The notes beneath the pieces are model-generated. The model did no database searches and was not told the DNA's origin. It was given only the letters and a program-made list of their open reading frames with translations. A stretch of 64,000 nt of DNA from positions 23,368,828 to 23,432,827 of the forward strand of contig NC_087076.1 in assembly GCF_026151205.1 (NCBI RefSeq), in the 5' to 3' direction. Within the stretch, counting starts at the first letter, position 1; the number at the start of each line of letters is the position of its first letter. Below, in pieces: positions 1 through 11,357 of the stretch. The position numbers were made by a program, and so were the translations under genes. Origin of the DNA: Bolinopsis microptera. Lineage: Eukaryota > Ctenophora > Tentaculata > Lobata > Bolinopsidae.

Positions 1-720
1 TGGGTTTTGTCCTTCTCTTTTCTGTGTCCCGTCCGTTTTGTTTTGTGAATTGTTTTGTAGGAGTGTTTTAATATTTTAAATCGAATACGTAACTCAATAG
101 GTTAATAATAACAAACACCATACTTATTTTAAATTAATTGATTAATATCGATATATAACCAACATCCAAACATTAATTTATTTATTACCTTTTATATATG
201 AGTTAAACGATCGATGGCTTATCTAAAATTTCGATAATGAACTTCATATTTATTAGTGCCGCGTGCTGATATATATTTGGGATTCAATCCCACCCAATCG
301 TGGCGATAACATACTTTTGTGCTTGGCCGGTTTTAGGTTTGAGGTTTGTGCTCCAAAAGTGGTAAATCGGGTGCTAGGTAAAGACTCTGCAGCCAACTGG
401 GTCCTTTTTGCCATATAATAATACAAAAGTAATAAATCAAAGTTAAATTTATTACCATTATTCACATCAATACTTATCATAAATTCTAAGATTGGCAACA
501 CAATGCGAAAATGGATGTCTTAATAAAAACTTGATTTTGTGTTCACTAATAATCTATGTACTTTCAAAGTTGAATTTAGTTAATGTATGAAATGCCACCC
601 TCATTGTTAGGGTTAAAATTTAATTCTTAAAAATTTTTTAAAATTGAGAAGATTGCTCATATGACTTAAAATTTATATTTTAGCATAAGATATCTAATTT
701 TTAAATAGTTGGTTACAGTT
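1..720. other. Non-coding AT-rich stretch with one arm of an inverted repeat
   Basis: No reading frame is supported by all copies. At about 378-412 lies a sequence that, on the minus strand, resembles the segment at about 757-790 on the plus strand (about 29 of 33 bases when the copies are compared). Otherwise I see only AT-rich DNA. Confidence 0.5.
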
Positions 721-948
721 CTATGACAGTACTGGCATGATCAATTTTGTTGTGGCTGGTAAAAGGACCCAGTGCCTGTAAGGGCTTTACAGAACCCCTG
801 GGGCCCACAATGTGCTGGGATCAGGCCAGATGTTATATGTAGAGCAATGTATTTATTTCGGTGCTAGGGTACGTGGTATAGTGGTGGTTCATGTTTAATG
901 GGTCAGTTTTTCTTTGTGTGATAATGATCCATCCAGTGCTAGTGATGT
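721..948 (+). CDS. Possible exon of an unrecognised gene with a membrane-like segment
   Basis: After an acceptor-like TTGGTTACAG, comparison of the four copies gives an open frame starting FYDSTGMINFIVAGKR, then QLPVRALRTLGPQCDG and a hydrophobic, tryptophan-rich part near FIYFGAMVTWYSWW, which could be a transmembrane helix. The frame then either stops shortly after or reaches a donor GTGAGTAAATC; sequence noise prevents a decision. A second possible exon follows at about 1,095-1,205. I do not recognise the protein. Equivalent positions are about 18,697-18,931, 36,509-36,750 and 54,285-54,520. Confidence 0.38.
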
Positions 949-1094
949 GAGTAAATCATGCCCTTCCTACAATATATCACGTTTAACTATAAATTTGGTT
1001 TTTACCAAAGAAATACTGTGGCACTAAGTCAAGAATTTAAAATTTGTTCTCTCATGGGACTCATTGTATTGTTAAAGCGTTTTTTTTCCCCAGC

Positions 1095-1205
1095 ACTATA
1101 CACAACAAAAACCTGATCGGCCCACGAGGAAACCACAGTCGCAGAACAGGAACCCCAATTCGTGATCCTCTATTCTGCAGATCGTGTGTATTTATCTATG
1201 AACTA
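1095..1205 (+). CDS. Possible downstream exon of the same plus-strand gene
   Basis: A strong pyrimidine tract and CCCCAG acceptor precede an open stretch readable in several copies: QQKPVGPPRKHSRR, then KPNCAPLFC. It is basic and proline-containing. It could be the end of the gene whose hydrophobic exon lies at 721-948, or untranslated sequence. Equivalent stretches begin near 19,075, 36,886 and 54,655. Confidence 0.27.
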
Positions 1206-1899
1206 AGCTTAATGCAGTTAGTAAATTTTCTGGATAATTAAAGTCGTTTGATTTGTTTATGTGTCAAAGTAATGTCCTGTTATCATATATTGGCATCCCG
1301 GTGGGCAAACACTCCACCCAAAGGCTAAGGCAAAACCCTTTCAGTGTTTCACCATACGAAGTTTAGGTGATTTGAACACTTACTTCAGCTACAACTCCTC
1401 ACCCATGGACGGCGAGACGTAGTGAGCTCAAAATATCTATAGCATTTACAGTCAGCAAACACTATACACAACATACATACGATAACTAACAATGTTCAAT
1501 GACATTACTCATTTAAAAGAAAATATAATCTGTATCTAATTTTTAAAATAAATTGAAGAATAATAATACCTGAAAGAGAGGAAGTGAAGGTGTGTGGGGG
1601 TTCGGGTGAGGTTAGATAGAGTAGGAAAACAACCAGGATCCTGGGGCCGCAGGATTTTATAACTTTGTTGTTGATGATTCGTTTTTTGTCGTCTCTTAGG
1701 TTAAATATAGGCTGATAACTTGTCATGGTTTTTTTTATTTTGCAATACACCGTGGTTTACTATATGATCTATGTTTACTAAATGCCAACCTATTTCAATG
1801 ATAATTCATTTGCATCAAAGTTGTAACTGCACCAAAGCTGTCGGTGCATATTTAGATTTATTGTTCTAACATTAGATTTCTTATGAATTAATTCTTGAT

Positions 1900-4800
1900 T
1901 TTACTGATGGGAGTGAGAGAAAGTCTATTTATACTTGTTGACTTCGGTCAGTGAATTTCCAAATACTAGTTGATTTGATAGATGAAATAGTGATGGATGG
2001 AGTGGTTGGGATGAAGTAGTTGTCTCGTCTTGGTGACTGTTGAATAATGAGAACTTGAGACTGGTGATTGGAACTTATTAATTTATCATTTCCATTTATC
2101 AGTGAACTTATGAAGATTGTGTGGAACTGTCAGAATGTTAACTAGGTACAGCATTGTTTTACTGTGAGTCTAGTCAGAATTCTTTGCCTAACATCTGCTT
2201 GATGTACTTTCGGTCTTTTCCGAGTGATAGGCCTTACTCTGGCACTTGTTTGATTTATTGAAGTATGTAATCATTATCACCAAGGAGATAATCTATGATT
2301 TCTTTTGTGTTTTAAATATGGCTTCTAGTTTTTATGTGTTACTCCTCCCCAAACAGATATTCAATAACATAGGTGTGATTAAAATGGGTGGAGGTACAGG
2401 TCCCTTATATAGTTTTTTAGGTACTCAGCAGTCTTAAGTTCCACATAGTATACCTATCTAACATTTCCAATTTACGGTTTAACGCTCTTAAAGGAGCATC
2501 CAAGTTCAGTTTTTGTTCAATACTGGACTCCAGAAACTTAGTTTTCCCTCCACCTTTTTATTTAATATTTTATTTAGTGTCAGTTCTAATTACATTTGTG
2601 TTTGAATCTGGTTCATTTCTACAGTTCGGGCTTTAAAGTGGATTTTAACTAACATTTCTTTATGTTGATTTTGCAGCAAGTTACTATTCATATACTGGAT
2701 GACATGTGTAAGTATTTTTATTTGCTTTGCAGTTAAAAGTGTTTTTATACATTTATCTACAACAAATATGTTGGTTGTAATCGGCAAAAAAGTATAAACT
2801 TACCTAGGTCTGATAATCTGTATATTTCATGATGTTGATTAAGAAATGCAAGGGACCTAATATACCCCTGAGGTACTCCAAATATTACAGCAGTTTCGGA
2901 TCTTCTCCAGTACTGAATACATTTTGCTGTCTATTAGTAAGGTAACTGGCTATCATATTTATTTGCCCGTCCCCCGAATTCCATTATCATTCACTGTTTT
3001 TAAGTCAGTTTATCATGACAGATTGTGTCAATTGCTTTTCTTAAATCAATGGAAGTTGCCTAGTACGTGTTTTTTATCTCTTTAAGAATTTTTCAATGTT
3101 GTCGCAAGATGTTGAGTGCATGGTTGTCGAGTGATTTTTTCTTAAGCATATTGATGTTCATATAATAATCCTGCGACTGTAAGAAACTGTTAAGCCTGGA
3201 GAATTTGATTTATTTCATGTATTTTTACCGAATATTGCTATGATTGAGATAGGCTGTAATTTTCTAGAAGCTACAGCATTTTCTTTCTGAGTTTTGGACT
3301 TATTTTACCTACTTTTAGGTCTCGAAAAAGTCACTGTTGCAACTTTCGTAGTACAATAACGATTTGTTGTGGTGCTACATTTTGACTGATTCTGCCTTTT
3401 ACTTATGTACTGGTATGTCGCTAGCCTTGCCATTCTTAAGTTCCCGATATGTTCTTAGCCACCTCATCAGGTGAGCATCATGTAGCTATATATTTGCTGT
3501 ATTCGATTTAGTAAGAAGTCACAGGAACTTGGAAGCTGATTATTTGTAAGCTTCCTAGTTCTGTGTATGGCTGCATTAGTTAGATGCTAGGGTACAAAAT
3601 ACTTATGAATTCATTAGCGATAAACTCTGCGAATCAGTTATCTTTTCATTGTCTTTGGTAAAATATAGGTCTGATATCACGGTTTCGGTTGCACGAATTT
3701 TTATTTATCAGTGCCCTGGTTTTACTTGGATTTCCCTGAGTTTCCAAGTAAATTACTTGTCAGAATAATATCAAGATACAGCTTTTGATTACGAACCTTT
3801 TTTAGTAGACTTTCTATATGCTTTGTAGTCATCATAACGGTTTCTTTTATTACAGCAGATTTGAACACAGGCATGGCCCCTTTTGTGTCTGTTTCGCCTG
3901 GTTACACTTAACTTTTCCTGACTTTCGCCCCAGTCATATAAGCCCATGGCTGTGGTTATGAGGGCTATATCCCGCCAGTAATCCATGGTTGTTCTGGATA
4001 GTGCGCTTAGTGGTTTTGGTACCAGCTAGTTTGCAGTTTCGTCAATTGCTGTTTTTAAAGATATCATGAAGTAGTAAAATCTATAATTGGTTCAGTGGTC
4101 TAGTTTGTTACCCAAGACTTCAGCAAATGTATCAGTGGTTTGATTTACTATAGTCATATAATGAGTGTGCTTGTGTCATAATTTTTGGTCTTGCTAATTT
4201 CCAGTCAAATATTGTAATTAGGGAGGTGATGAGATATGTGTTCAGTTATGTCTCAGAGCAGTATCAGAGTCTAGGTCTTTTGTAATGATGTTGTCGATGC
4301 ACTGAGGCATTACATCCAGGCTTTTCATGGAGTTGCTAATGATTATCAATGGAAGAAGGCCTACTACTAAATAGGTACATCTTCATACTGTGCAATAATG
4401 CTACTGTGGTTACTATGGAGATTAATGTTAAATCATCGACTCCTGCCATAAAAAAAAAAAATAAATTGTGTGTATGTTTTGGTGCTTTATCAAGTATTGA
4501 CGTCTGTTCTTGGAGAGCTTGCCTCTGCATTGCCACTTGGAGGGCGGTATACTACTCCTATAGAAGTAGAATTCCTAGTGAACTTCCTATTGTTACCAAA
4601 GGGGTTTCTAGATTTTCTGTTACTTGATGAAAGAGTTGTTTTTTGGGGACAGCATTTGAAGTGTTCGGAATAGGAGCTACTCCTGAGCCTTTTTCTTTCG
4701 AGTCGTAGGTATCTTGATAGAAGCCTCTCATAGCCTTTGTGTGTTCGTACTAGTTTTTCATTTCAGGGCCTACATTGTTTCGCAAGACCCAATTACATGA

Positions 4801-5160
4801 GAATTTGTTAGTAAACCTAGCGATTTCAATTGCCAGCGAGTCAAAAGTTTGATTTGTTGCCATCAAGATTTTGAAATATTAGTGAGTTTTGCACTTGTAA
4901 TTCGTTAGCAAAGGTGCGGTATATGTCTGTTACTGAATATGAGTCACAGCTTTCAAAGTAACTCAGAGATTTTACGTATTACATTCATCTGATCAGTGTT
5001 GTCTTCATTGTCTCATTCAGAAGCTTAAATGGGTTATAACGGTTTACTGCTAGGTGGGATACAATTATTGCAGTACAAGTAAACTTTTTTATTTTGTTTG
5101 TACTGGTGTTAAAACATCTAGAGTGAATGGACAATTTACAGTGGTTGCCATTCAATTTTA
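1900..5160 (-). CDS. LINE ORF2: endonuclease and reverse transcriptase
   Basis: On the minus strand the endonuclease is recognised by FSVIGLAETNV, SKVKGSGVALYISN, GVIYRPPSGNAEQ (near 4,550), AGDFNINLHSNHSS (near 4,425) and SCIDNI..ISHHLPI. The linker has WITGGI. The reverse transcriptase shows LKNGKASDIPVHV (near 3,430), NYRPIS, GIFIDLSKAFDT (near 3,040), GVPQGSVLGPLLFIIYINE (near 2,860) and FADDTNIFVV (near 2,775), the last holding the catalytic FADD box. After this come LGVIIDQNLNWD and LEAIFKTQKKCIRILFGD, typical of LINE C-termini. The protein makes cDNA by target-primed reverse transcription. No copy has an unbroken frame. Confidence 0.9.
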
Positions 5161-5559
5161 GATTGACCTAAGTAAATACTTTTTTAACTGTGGGACAACC
5201 TCTTTTTTAAGAACTTTCGTGTTGGAGGCTGATAGCCTTCAACATTGACGGCTGTCCTCACGGCGGATGAGAATAAAGTGTTGAACCTACCTTACCGTCC
5301 TCCTCCACCTCTTCCTCTATCAGTCCCTCCATGCATCCTAACATGGAAGTATTACGGATTTAAAGTAGAGTTTGGCCACTCCCTTTCCATTTGAGGTGCA
5401 GGTAATCACGTTCGGCCTTATCTGTCAACTTCCCTGGACATGGTTAGGCAAAGTAAGCCAGTGTTTATTGTCAGGAAGTCATCAAAGCATCAACGAATCT
5501 GGAACACCAAAGTTTTTGGGGAGTAGCTCACGCGAATAAGTTCTATAAATGTAAGATCT

Positions 5560-6470
5560 TTCCTATTTAAACAGCATTTCGAGTTGGTTAAAAGAGGGAC
5601 AAGAAATAACTTGGCGGTTGGATTGGCCTCTTGCATTTGTCAATCTTGAATTCTAGATGACTAATTATAGCAAAAAATTGCACGCTGAGATATTTAAACA
5701 GATGGTCTTCTATCATCATTTATACACCACACTTAATAACAATGTTCTTGTATCACATGCAAGGATAAGGGTTAATGTTCAATCTATTGTAGGAGTCCAA
5801 ACATCCGACAGGCAGCCACTTACCAAAGCTCCCTTTTGTGTTCCTCTCCAAATTTCATACCTGCTCCATTTGAATCAGAAGAAGATACAAGTATGGCACG
5901 ATTCTTTCCATCTATGATCTGAAGGTGGAACTATATCGTACTGCACCAGTGACTGACCCCTTCTGGATAGAGTGCTTGTAGTGAGCTGCTCCTTCTGGTC
6001 ATCCTGTAAAGATCTTGGAGTACACTTGTGCGTGTGAACTGGGTTGTTTCATTTCAGTGAAGAGATTTGCATCACTCAATGGGAAATGATGTCATATATG
6101 CTAGACTCTGGTTGTATCACCGTTTCTTAGTCTGTATTGTTCAGGCAGATACCCTGCCTTCTTCAGCAGCGGTTGTGATTCAACTCCGATGTTATTTACA
6201 GGGTTTCCTTCTGACAGAACTCCTATTGATTTTAGGACAAGTGTAAGCAATTTTATCAGGGATCTCACGGTTTTCTTATTCTCATCTCTGGATCGCTATA
6301 CTTGTACCTCTCGCAAAAGGTAAATACTGAAGCCCATTCTCCGAACTGAACTGAAGAGATTCGCAGTATTGGAGAAGGTCTGATTCTGCATTCCACTGTC
6401 GTTGAATTATTCACGGTGTCTACCACAGGTTTTTCCTCTGTTTTGATTGAAATAAATTTCGTGCACATAC
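5560..6470 (-). CDS. LINE ORF1 with SGNH-hydrolase-like motifs
   Basis: Comparing copies on the minus strand gives an acidic start around EEKPVVDTVEEFIDSD, a middle with RKTVEIPDKIATLVLKIM, and a later part containing SDSNGAGMKF and then YKNIVLYGGVNDVIEDHL. The pair DSNG and GGVND, about 50 residues apart, is what one expects for the catalytic serine block and the GxND block of SGNH hydrolases (family knowledge: several LINE groups have an esterase in ORF1). The best single-copy reading is at 41,560-41,865. Whether the enzyme is active cannot be judged from this noisy sequence. Confidence 0.6.
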
Positions 6471-6559
6471 ATGAATGAATGGTTATTAATTTAATTTTAT
6501 GTAGACCAAGCTCGTGACGGATGCTTCCTGGTAGATTCCAGTTCTTTTAGGCGGGGCAC

Positions 6560-7269
6560 CCGACTAAAGCCAATTTAGATATAATAATCTATTTCATGAG
6601 AAATTAACAGAAAACGGAATACCAATCAAATAGATGATTATAGATGAGTTAGTACCATATTGAATATGCAAAATGCCCCCAACCACATAGTGTAAATTTA
6701 TATAGAATTCAATTCCATATTCCTCATTAAACCTCAATACCTAGTCAATATAATAGCCCAAGCAAAATTTAAATAACTTCTTATATACCTTACATTGTCA
6801 TACTACAAATGAATTAAAACATTTTAAATACTGCTTGACCTAGAGAATAAATTCTAAGCCTATAATGCAAGTGAAATATTTAGATGCAATTAATGTATGC
6901 CTAATGTGAGTATCATTTGTCATGTCCTTGTAAAAAAGTCTGTACATGAGATTTGAGTAAAACTAATATAGAAGAAAAAACAGGAAGTTGTCGTCTGTTG
7001 TAATATTATATAAAATATCTAGAATTTTATTAGAATATAAATATCATTCAGTCAAATTGGGTTGTTCAATATACTGTACATTATCAAATGTTAAAACTGG
7101 GTGATACAGTCACACAAAATAAAAATTTACTAAGTATGATATGTTAATAAATTAATGTGGTCCTATAAAAACTACCAACTAAGTATAATAGGTCAATAAT
7201 TAAAAGTGGTTTAATGGTGGTCTTTGATAGGAAGGTGCTTAGCATTTTATGCAGAACAGTTGATGGATT
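6560..7269. other. Non-coding stretch between LINE and OSGEP
   Basis: AT-rich DNA with no frame kept between copies. The missing C-terminal exons of OSGEP would be expected here and are not seen. A short sequence TTGTCGTCTGTTG at about 6,989 recurs in OSGEP exon 6 at about 7,279. The array's right-hand junction (60,561) falls in the same stretch in copy 4. Confidence 0.6.
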
Positions 7270-8718
7270 ATCTGAGGAATTGTCGTCTGTTGGGAGATAG
7301 ATCGCTCGTTCGGTTATCTCCACTGCATCGCGAACACTGTTTCTGGAAATTACAGTATTATTATGTTTAATCAACAGATAAATGCATTATCCGGCCAAGT
7401 TTCAACAAACTGAAAGTTAGTAATGGGTGACGTTTAATAAGTGAACCCATGTTAATTTTACGCACAGAAGATGATTTTGTTTTGCTTAACCCTGTAAAGA
7501 ATAACAAAGATCGCTTTAGGGCAGTCTCCTGCCGCAAGGCATCTTTACAGCAGTCCTTCAATGTGCGATAACAGTCTGGAAATTGCAGGGTGACGCCAAT
7601 TGAATGTTAGAGAATGGGATGTATATTGTATATGAAAGAAGATATTACATGATACAATATCCGAGCTTATCTTTACTATATATAAACGCGAGACGATATA
7701 TTTGTATGTATATATCCGTGCCCTTTTACTGACTCCACGGCATCAACTTTAACGCATCTTTCCGCAAAAACCGTTATAAGTTATACAACTGAAACTTTTT
7801 TTGACTGGGTCAATGCTTTAATGGCTTCAAATCAGCACTGAAAAAAATAAAATAAAAAATGGCCAAGGAATATTAATTTAGTGCCCAATAAAATAATAAA
7901 AAATTTTTTTTTGGGGTACTCCAAGTGGTTGTCAAAAAACGCGAATTAAATAGGGAATAATCACTTTTTGTCTATCGTGTCTTAAAACCACTTTAGTGTT
8001 AGACGGGGTTCCTGCTAGAATAAACATTCTTTGACCAAACCAAGGAAAAGATGACCATCCTTTCCTTTGACTCAGTTAAGGTAGCTCAATAAAACTTTTT
8101 TCCCTGTTTAGCAAGTGCTCACATGTTGTATCCTGGGACAGGGGTCGTTACTTACTTCATCACTCTGGCTAACCTGCATGTAGGCGTCTTATTTTGGAAT
8201 TAATTCGGCCAGAATCCAATGTTGAAATACCAAAGATACTAAGTTTGGCTATACAAAATAGTTTTTACGAAATAGAAAGCGGAGATTTACTCTTTTAAAT
8301 AATTTGATTAAACGTTTAAACTAAAACCGTTCCAAGTGCTTTGACGACTGCTAGTATCCAGGGTTTCAACGTTATCATGTATCTCTGTTTCATGTAATTG
8401 ATCAACCTGTGTATGGCCTCCGACTCGTAGAGTACTGTGGGGTTATTGCAACCTGTTCCTGGTCAGTATACACTACACCTATGCTTTATTGTATTCTGTA
8501 TACATCTGATGATTATATGTATTGATTTTCCTTCTTATTACACATCAATCTGCATTATAATCATTTTAAACTATTTATTATTTTGTTTTTCGGAATATTT
8601 TACCCACGTATTGATTTCCTTATCCTTGGCAGAAGTATTGTAAAAATATCTTTTCCTTCGTAGATTAAACAAAATAAGTCAAGGCTGTAACTCAATTCAA
8701 CTGAGGGAAAGGGGGGGG

Positions 8719-8761
<43 letters not shown>

Positions 8762-9364
8762 AAAAAAAAAAAAAAAAAAAAAAAAAATGGATTGAAATCT
8801 GTTTTCACCAAAACTGAGAATATCATTGAAGAAAATAAAGATTAAATTCACAACAACATGTAATACAGACCTGTCTCACCCATTCTCAAAATGAGACGAT
8901 ACATTGGTTAAAAGGCATTGAGTGGAATGTTCCAGGTTGCTCCAGAGAGAGGTGCGCGCGCTACACGGCAGTGCTGGACATAGCCGGCGCTCCCATCCGG
9001 TCTTTAGTATAACTCACACAGTCTATATCGGTTATTGATAGACCACCTGTTCCTGAAAAGAAGAGATACGGTGTTAAGCGCTCGTTTTTCCATACAAAAC
9101 TACACATCAAGTTTCAAGTATGGCTCGGTGAAAGTCCATAGATTGAGTATGTTAAGTTTTAAAACAGCATACTTAATCGATAGCCTGTTTGAATAGTTTG
9201 AGGATATTGTCTCGGTGATGTTGCGCGGTGTGACGTTGGTAAGACCGTTGACCGGGGGTGCACAGTAGGGTGGTCGGGGGTTGGACAATACTTCCACCAT
9301 CCGCTCAAATCCCTACTCCTTTTTACTTGTTTGCATCTTCCTTCAAACCGATTGAGAGTACCAT
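7270..9364 (-). CDS. OSGEP: tRNA N6-adenosine threonylcarbamoyltransferase (OSGEP/Kae1), apparently truncated
   Basis: OSGEP is the Kae1 subunit of KEOPS and makes t6A at position 37 of ANN-decoding tRNAs. Six exons are seen by comparing copies: about 9,364-9,180 (GFEGSANKIGVGIVRDGEVL, PRRTY, FLPRHTAQHHRDNIL), 9,052-8,871 (VSYTKGPGMGAPLVSTAVVA, then NQCIAHVEIGR with the metal-binding His-x3-type site), 8,458-8,330 (ADNPTVLYVSGGNTQVISY, ETLDIAVGN), 8,173-8,040 (LSNDPCPGYNIEQLAKQGKK, DVSFSG), 7,575-7,492 (CTKADLCFSLQ) and 7,342-7,270 (ETVFAMLVEITERA). The last exon runs on into LPTDDNSS and a stop that copies 2 and 3 share. The family's C-terminal part of about 100 residues, including GGVGCN and DNGAMIA, is not found in the unit. 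A poly-A burst at 8,708-8,787 lies in intron 2. Confidence 0.88.
8708..8787. repeat. G8 followed by about 69 A (with one T), copy 1 only
   Basis: At the matching places copies 2 and 3 have only a short AATGAGAAATGATTG or AACTGGAAATGGATTG. The run lies in OSGEP intron 2. It is not a retrotransposed poly-A tail, since there is no element beside it and no target-site duplication. Probably a read error burst. Confidence 0.88.
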
Positions 9365-9575
9365 TGTTTCAGCTAACTTTAAGATGGAAATTATTGTGTT
9401 GATTGTTGCGTACTATTCGTACTATTTATTTAGTATATATAATCAAATTGATTGAGAACAGTTAATTAGGCAGGTTAAATACCATACTATGGTCAATTTT
9501 ACGGTAAATAGAAATAGTTAATATAAAAAGTCAACGGTAGTCTATACTTCTCTTTAACCGTTCACTATAGTAAGA

Positions 9576-10843
9576 CTAAGCTAAGTTGCTGGAAATAAAT
9601 CCGCAGTCTCGTTCGTACTTAATTTCCTTCGAACTAATATGTTTAATTTTCTTTTTCTTAGGTTGCTCATCTTCTGACGATTCTGACTCTTCATCATCAT
9701 TATCCTCTGAATCACCACTATCCTTATCACTGTCCCTCAACAGAATGTTTTTAATATCCTCATCCTGTTTTCAACGGGACCACTGCCCTAACAAATTAAT
9801 CATTCTATTGTCATGATCTCTCTTCATCATGCGACAAACTACAGGCCCTTATAGAGTTATCAGAGTGATCCCAATGTGGCGTCAGGGGTTTGTGAGGGAA
9901 AGAGGGTGGATGGAGGTAGCTCGGATAACACCGTCCATACATCCTAAAACTAGAATATCATAAGAATAACACAACCACGTATTCCACGCTCACTTCCTCC
10001 GAAAGGGTATCCTGTCTGATATTCCCCCCAGTTGTCCCACGGAAATATGTTCAACACCCTCTCCGTCCCCGCAAACAACTTACGTTGGTTCGCTCCAGTC
10101 ACATGTTAACAGCTCACTGTCTCATTCGTCAGAACGTGCTATGAGTTTGCTTTGTGTCTTGGTTCCAGACTAGAGAGGCGCCATCTCCAGATGCAGTACC
10201 ACGGGTGGATCCTGTGGATATCGACTGAGAAGGCGGCGATGAAGTGTCGTGCTTGGTTGTATCATCACGATGGGTTCTCTTTTGTCAGTTCCCACAATTT
10301 ATAACCTGTAATATTTGAAAAGACAATTAGTAAAGTTTGTTATATGCACAAGGCTCTTAATTAGGAAAGGATTTGAATGTATTTTGACTTTTTGAGGGAG
10401 GGAATCAGCAAAGATATTTTCAGGAATTATTACTAACCTCACAAAAACATTCCTTAAAATAACTGAGCTTAAAAACTAAAGAAGTATAAAACAAACTTAC
10501 CCCTTCGTCATCCCCAGTAGGCGAATACTTCCCATCCCTGACTTCTACAGTGCATACAGCGGATTATCGTGAGGGCATTGATACCTATGCGGTTCTTCCT
10601 AGTCTCAATATATCTCACACAAATGATTGTCACTTGAAATGGACAGGAGTGAAGTGCCTGAAAACAAAATACGCGACAAGAGTCCGTGTGTTTGACCAGT
10701 ATATATTTTGGGAGATATATCTTGCAGGGACAGATAGACGATCTCACTCTCGATGGTGCTGACTGCTGTGAGGTCTGGGTCGGTGGGGATGATGTCGAAC
10801 GGGAAGGCTGTTTATTTGCGAGACATCTTTTGGGCTTCTTCAT
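9576..10843 (-). CDS. WDR55: WD repeat-containing protein 55
   Basis: WDR55 is a nucleolar WD40 protein needed for ribosomal RNA processing. Two exons are seen. Exon 1 (10,843-10,501) starts MKKPK and includes DPDLTAVSTIEGEI, CVCDIETRK and ATGDDEG, ending at donor GTAAGTTTG. Exon 2 (10,305-9,576) begins VIKLWDLKKRRTHRELIQPE, followed by LVAASGDGRLSVWN, VVCGTERGVLNIFTWDNWG, a DISDRYP block and LGCMDGVIRAT. It ends with an acidic tract (DSDKDSGDSEDNDDE..SSED), then KKKK, then ETADFFSDLA and a stop; a DFF-x-DL ending is typical of WDR55. Frames are broken by noise. The gene lies between OSGEP (about 210 bases downstream) and RP9 (about 510 bases upstream), all in one direction. Confidence 0.88.
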
Positions 10844-11357
10844 TGTGCTTTGTGTTCTTAATTACTTGTTGTCTACAATCTACTGCATGCTATCTGTAGA
10901 TCACTTTATTAATAACGGTCCGGATATAATGCTGGTATCGTGATTTATGCACTCCAAAAGCAAACATTGCAACAGTGTATGATATGATTCGAATTTTTGC
11001 CTTCAATAAAACACAGTGAAAAATTACATCTTGTTCGTATCTTCTTAACATTATAAAAATCAGTTCGTACTTTATAACTCACAATAAATAGGTAATATGG
11101 CTGTGGTAGACGTTAAAGTCAATAATATTTGTCAAAACTGTATTTCCGTCGTTGTGTGTCAAAAAAACTAGTAGTCTGTTTGAGAGTTTGTAGAAAATAT
11201 AACTGGGGTTAATTCAAGAGTTAATACCTTTTAGTCCATATCATGTGTATTTTGTAATCCCGATAACATTCTAGTTGACGTACTGTATTGAAATACTTTT
11301 TCAGTATTTTATGATTAAATCGTAGTTCAGAAACTCTGAATCTCAGAAAACTCATGA
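10844..11357. other. Intergenic stretch between RP9 and WDR55
   Basis: AT-rich DNA of about 0.5 kb, with no frame conserved between copies. It should hold the 3' end of RP9 and the 5' untranslated region and promoter of WDR55 (both minus strand). I see no recognisable element. Confidence 0.5.

Larger units (their letters stand above)
1500..6560 (-). mobile_element. Non-LTR retrotransposon (LINE), copy 1
   Basis: A minus-strand LINE occupies about 5 kb of the unit. Reading right to left it has an ORF1 with an SGNH-hydrolase-like part (about 6,470-5,560), then an ORF2 with an apurinic-type endonuclease (about 5,000-4,200), a linker with WITGGI near 3,975, and a reverse transcriptase (about 3,480-2,590) followed by a C-terminal part to about 1,900. 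The layout fits CR1/L2-like or Jockey-like LINEs; I cannot assign the clade. It has no LTRs, and I could not define the 5' end, 3' tail or target-site duplication. Both frames are broken by many indels, most of them probably read errors. Confidence 0.88.

Noticed and set aside
1505-1750. Minus-strand frame as separate gene
   Set aside because: It lies in the 3' part of the LINE and is not kept in the other copies. Better explained as LINE tail.
8600-8851. Phenylalanine-rich frame across the poly-A burst
   Set aside because: It is a translation of the homopolymer burst, absent from copies 2 and 3.
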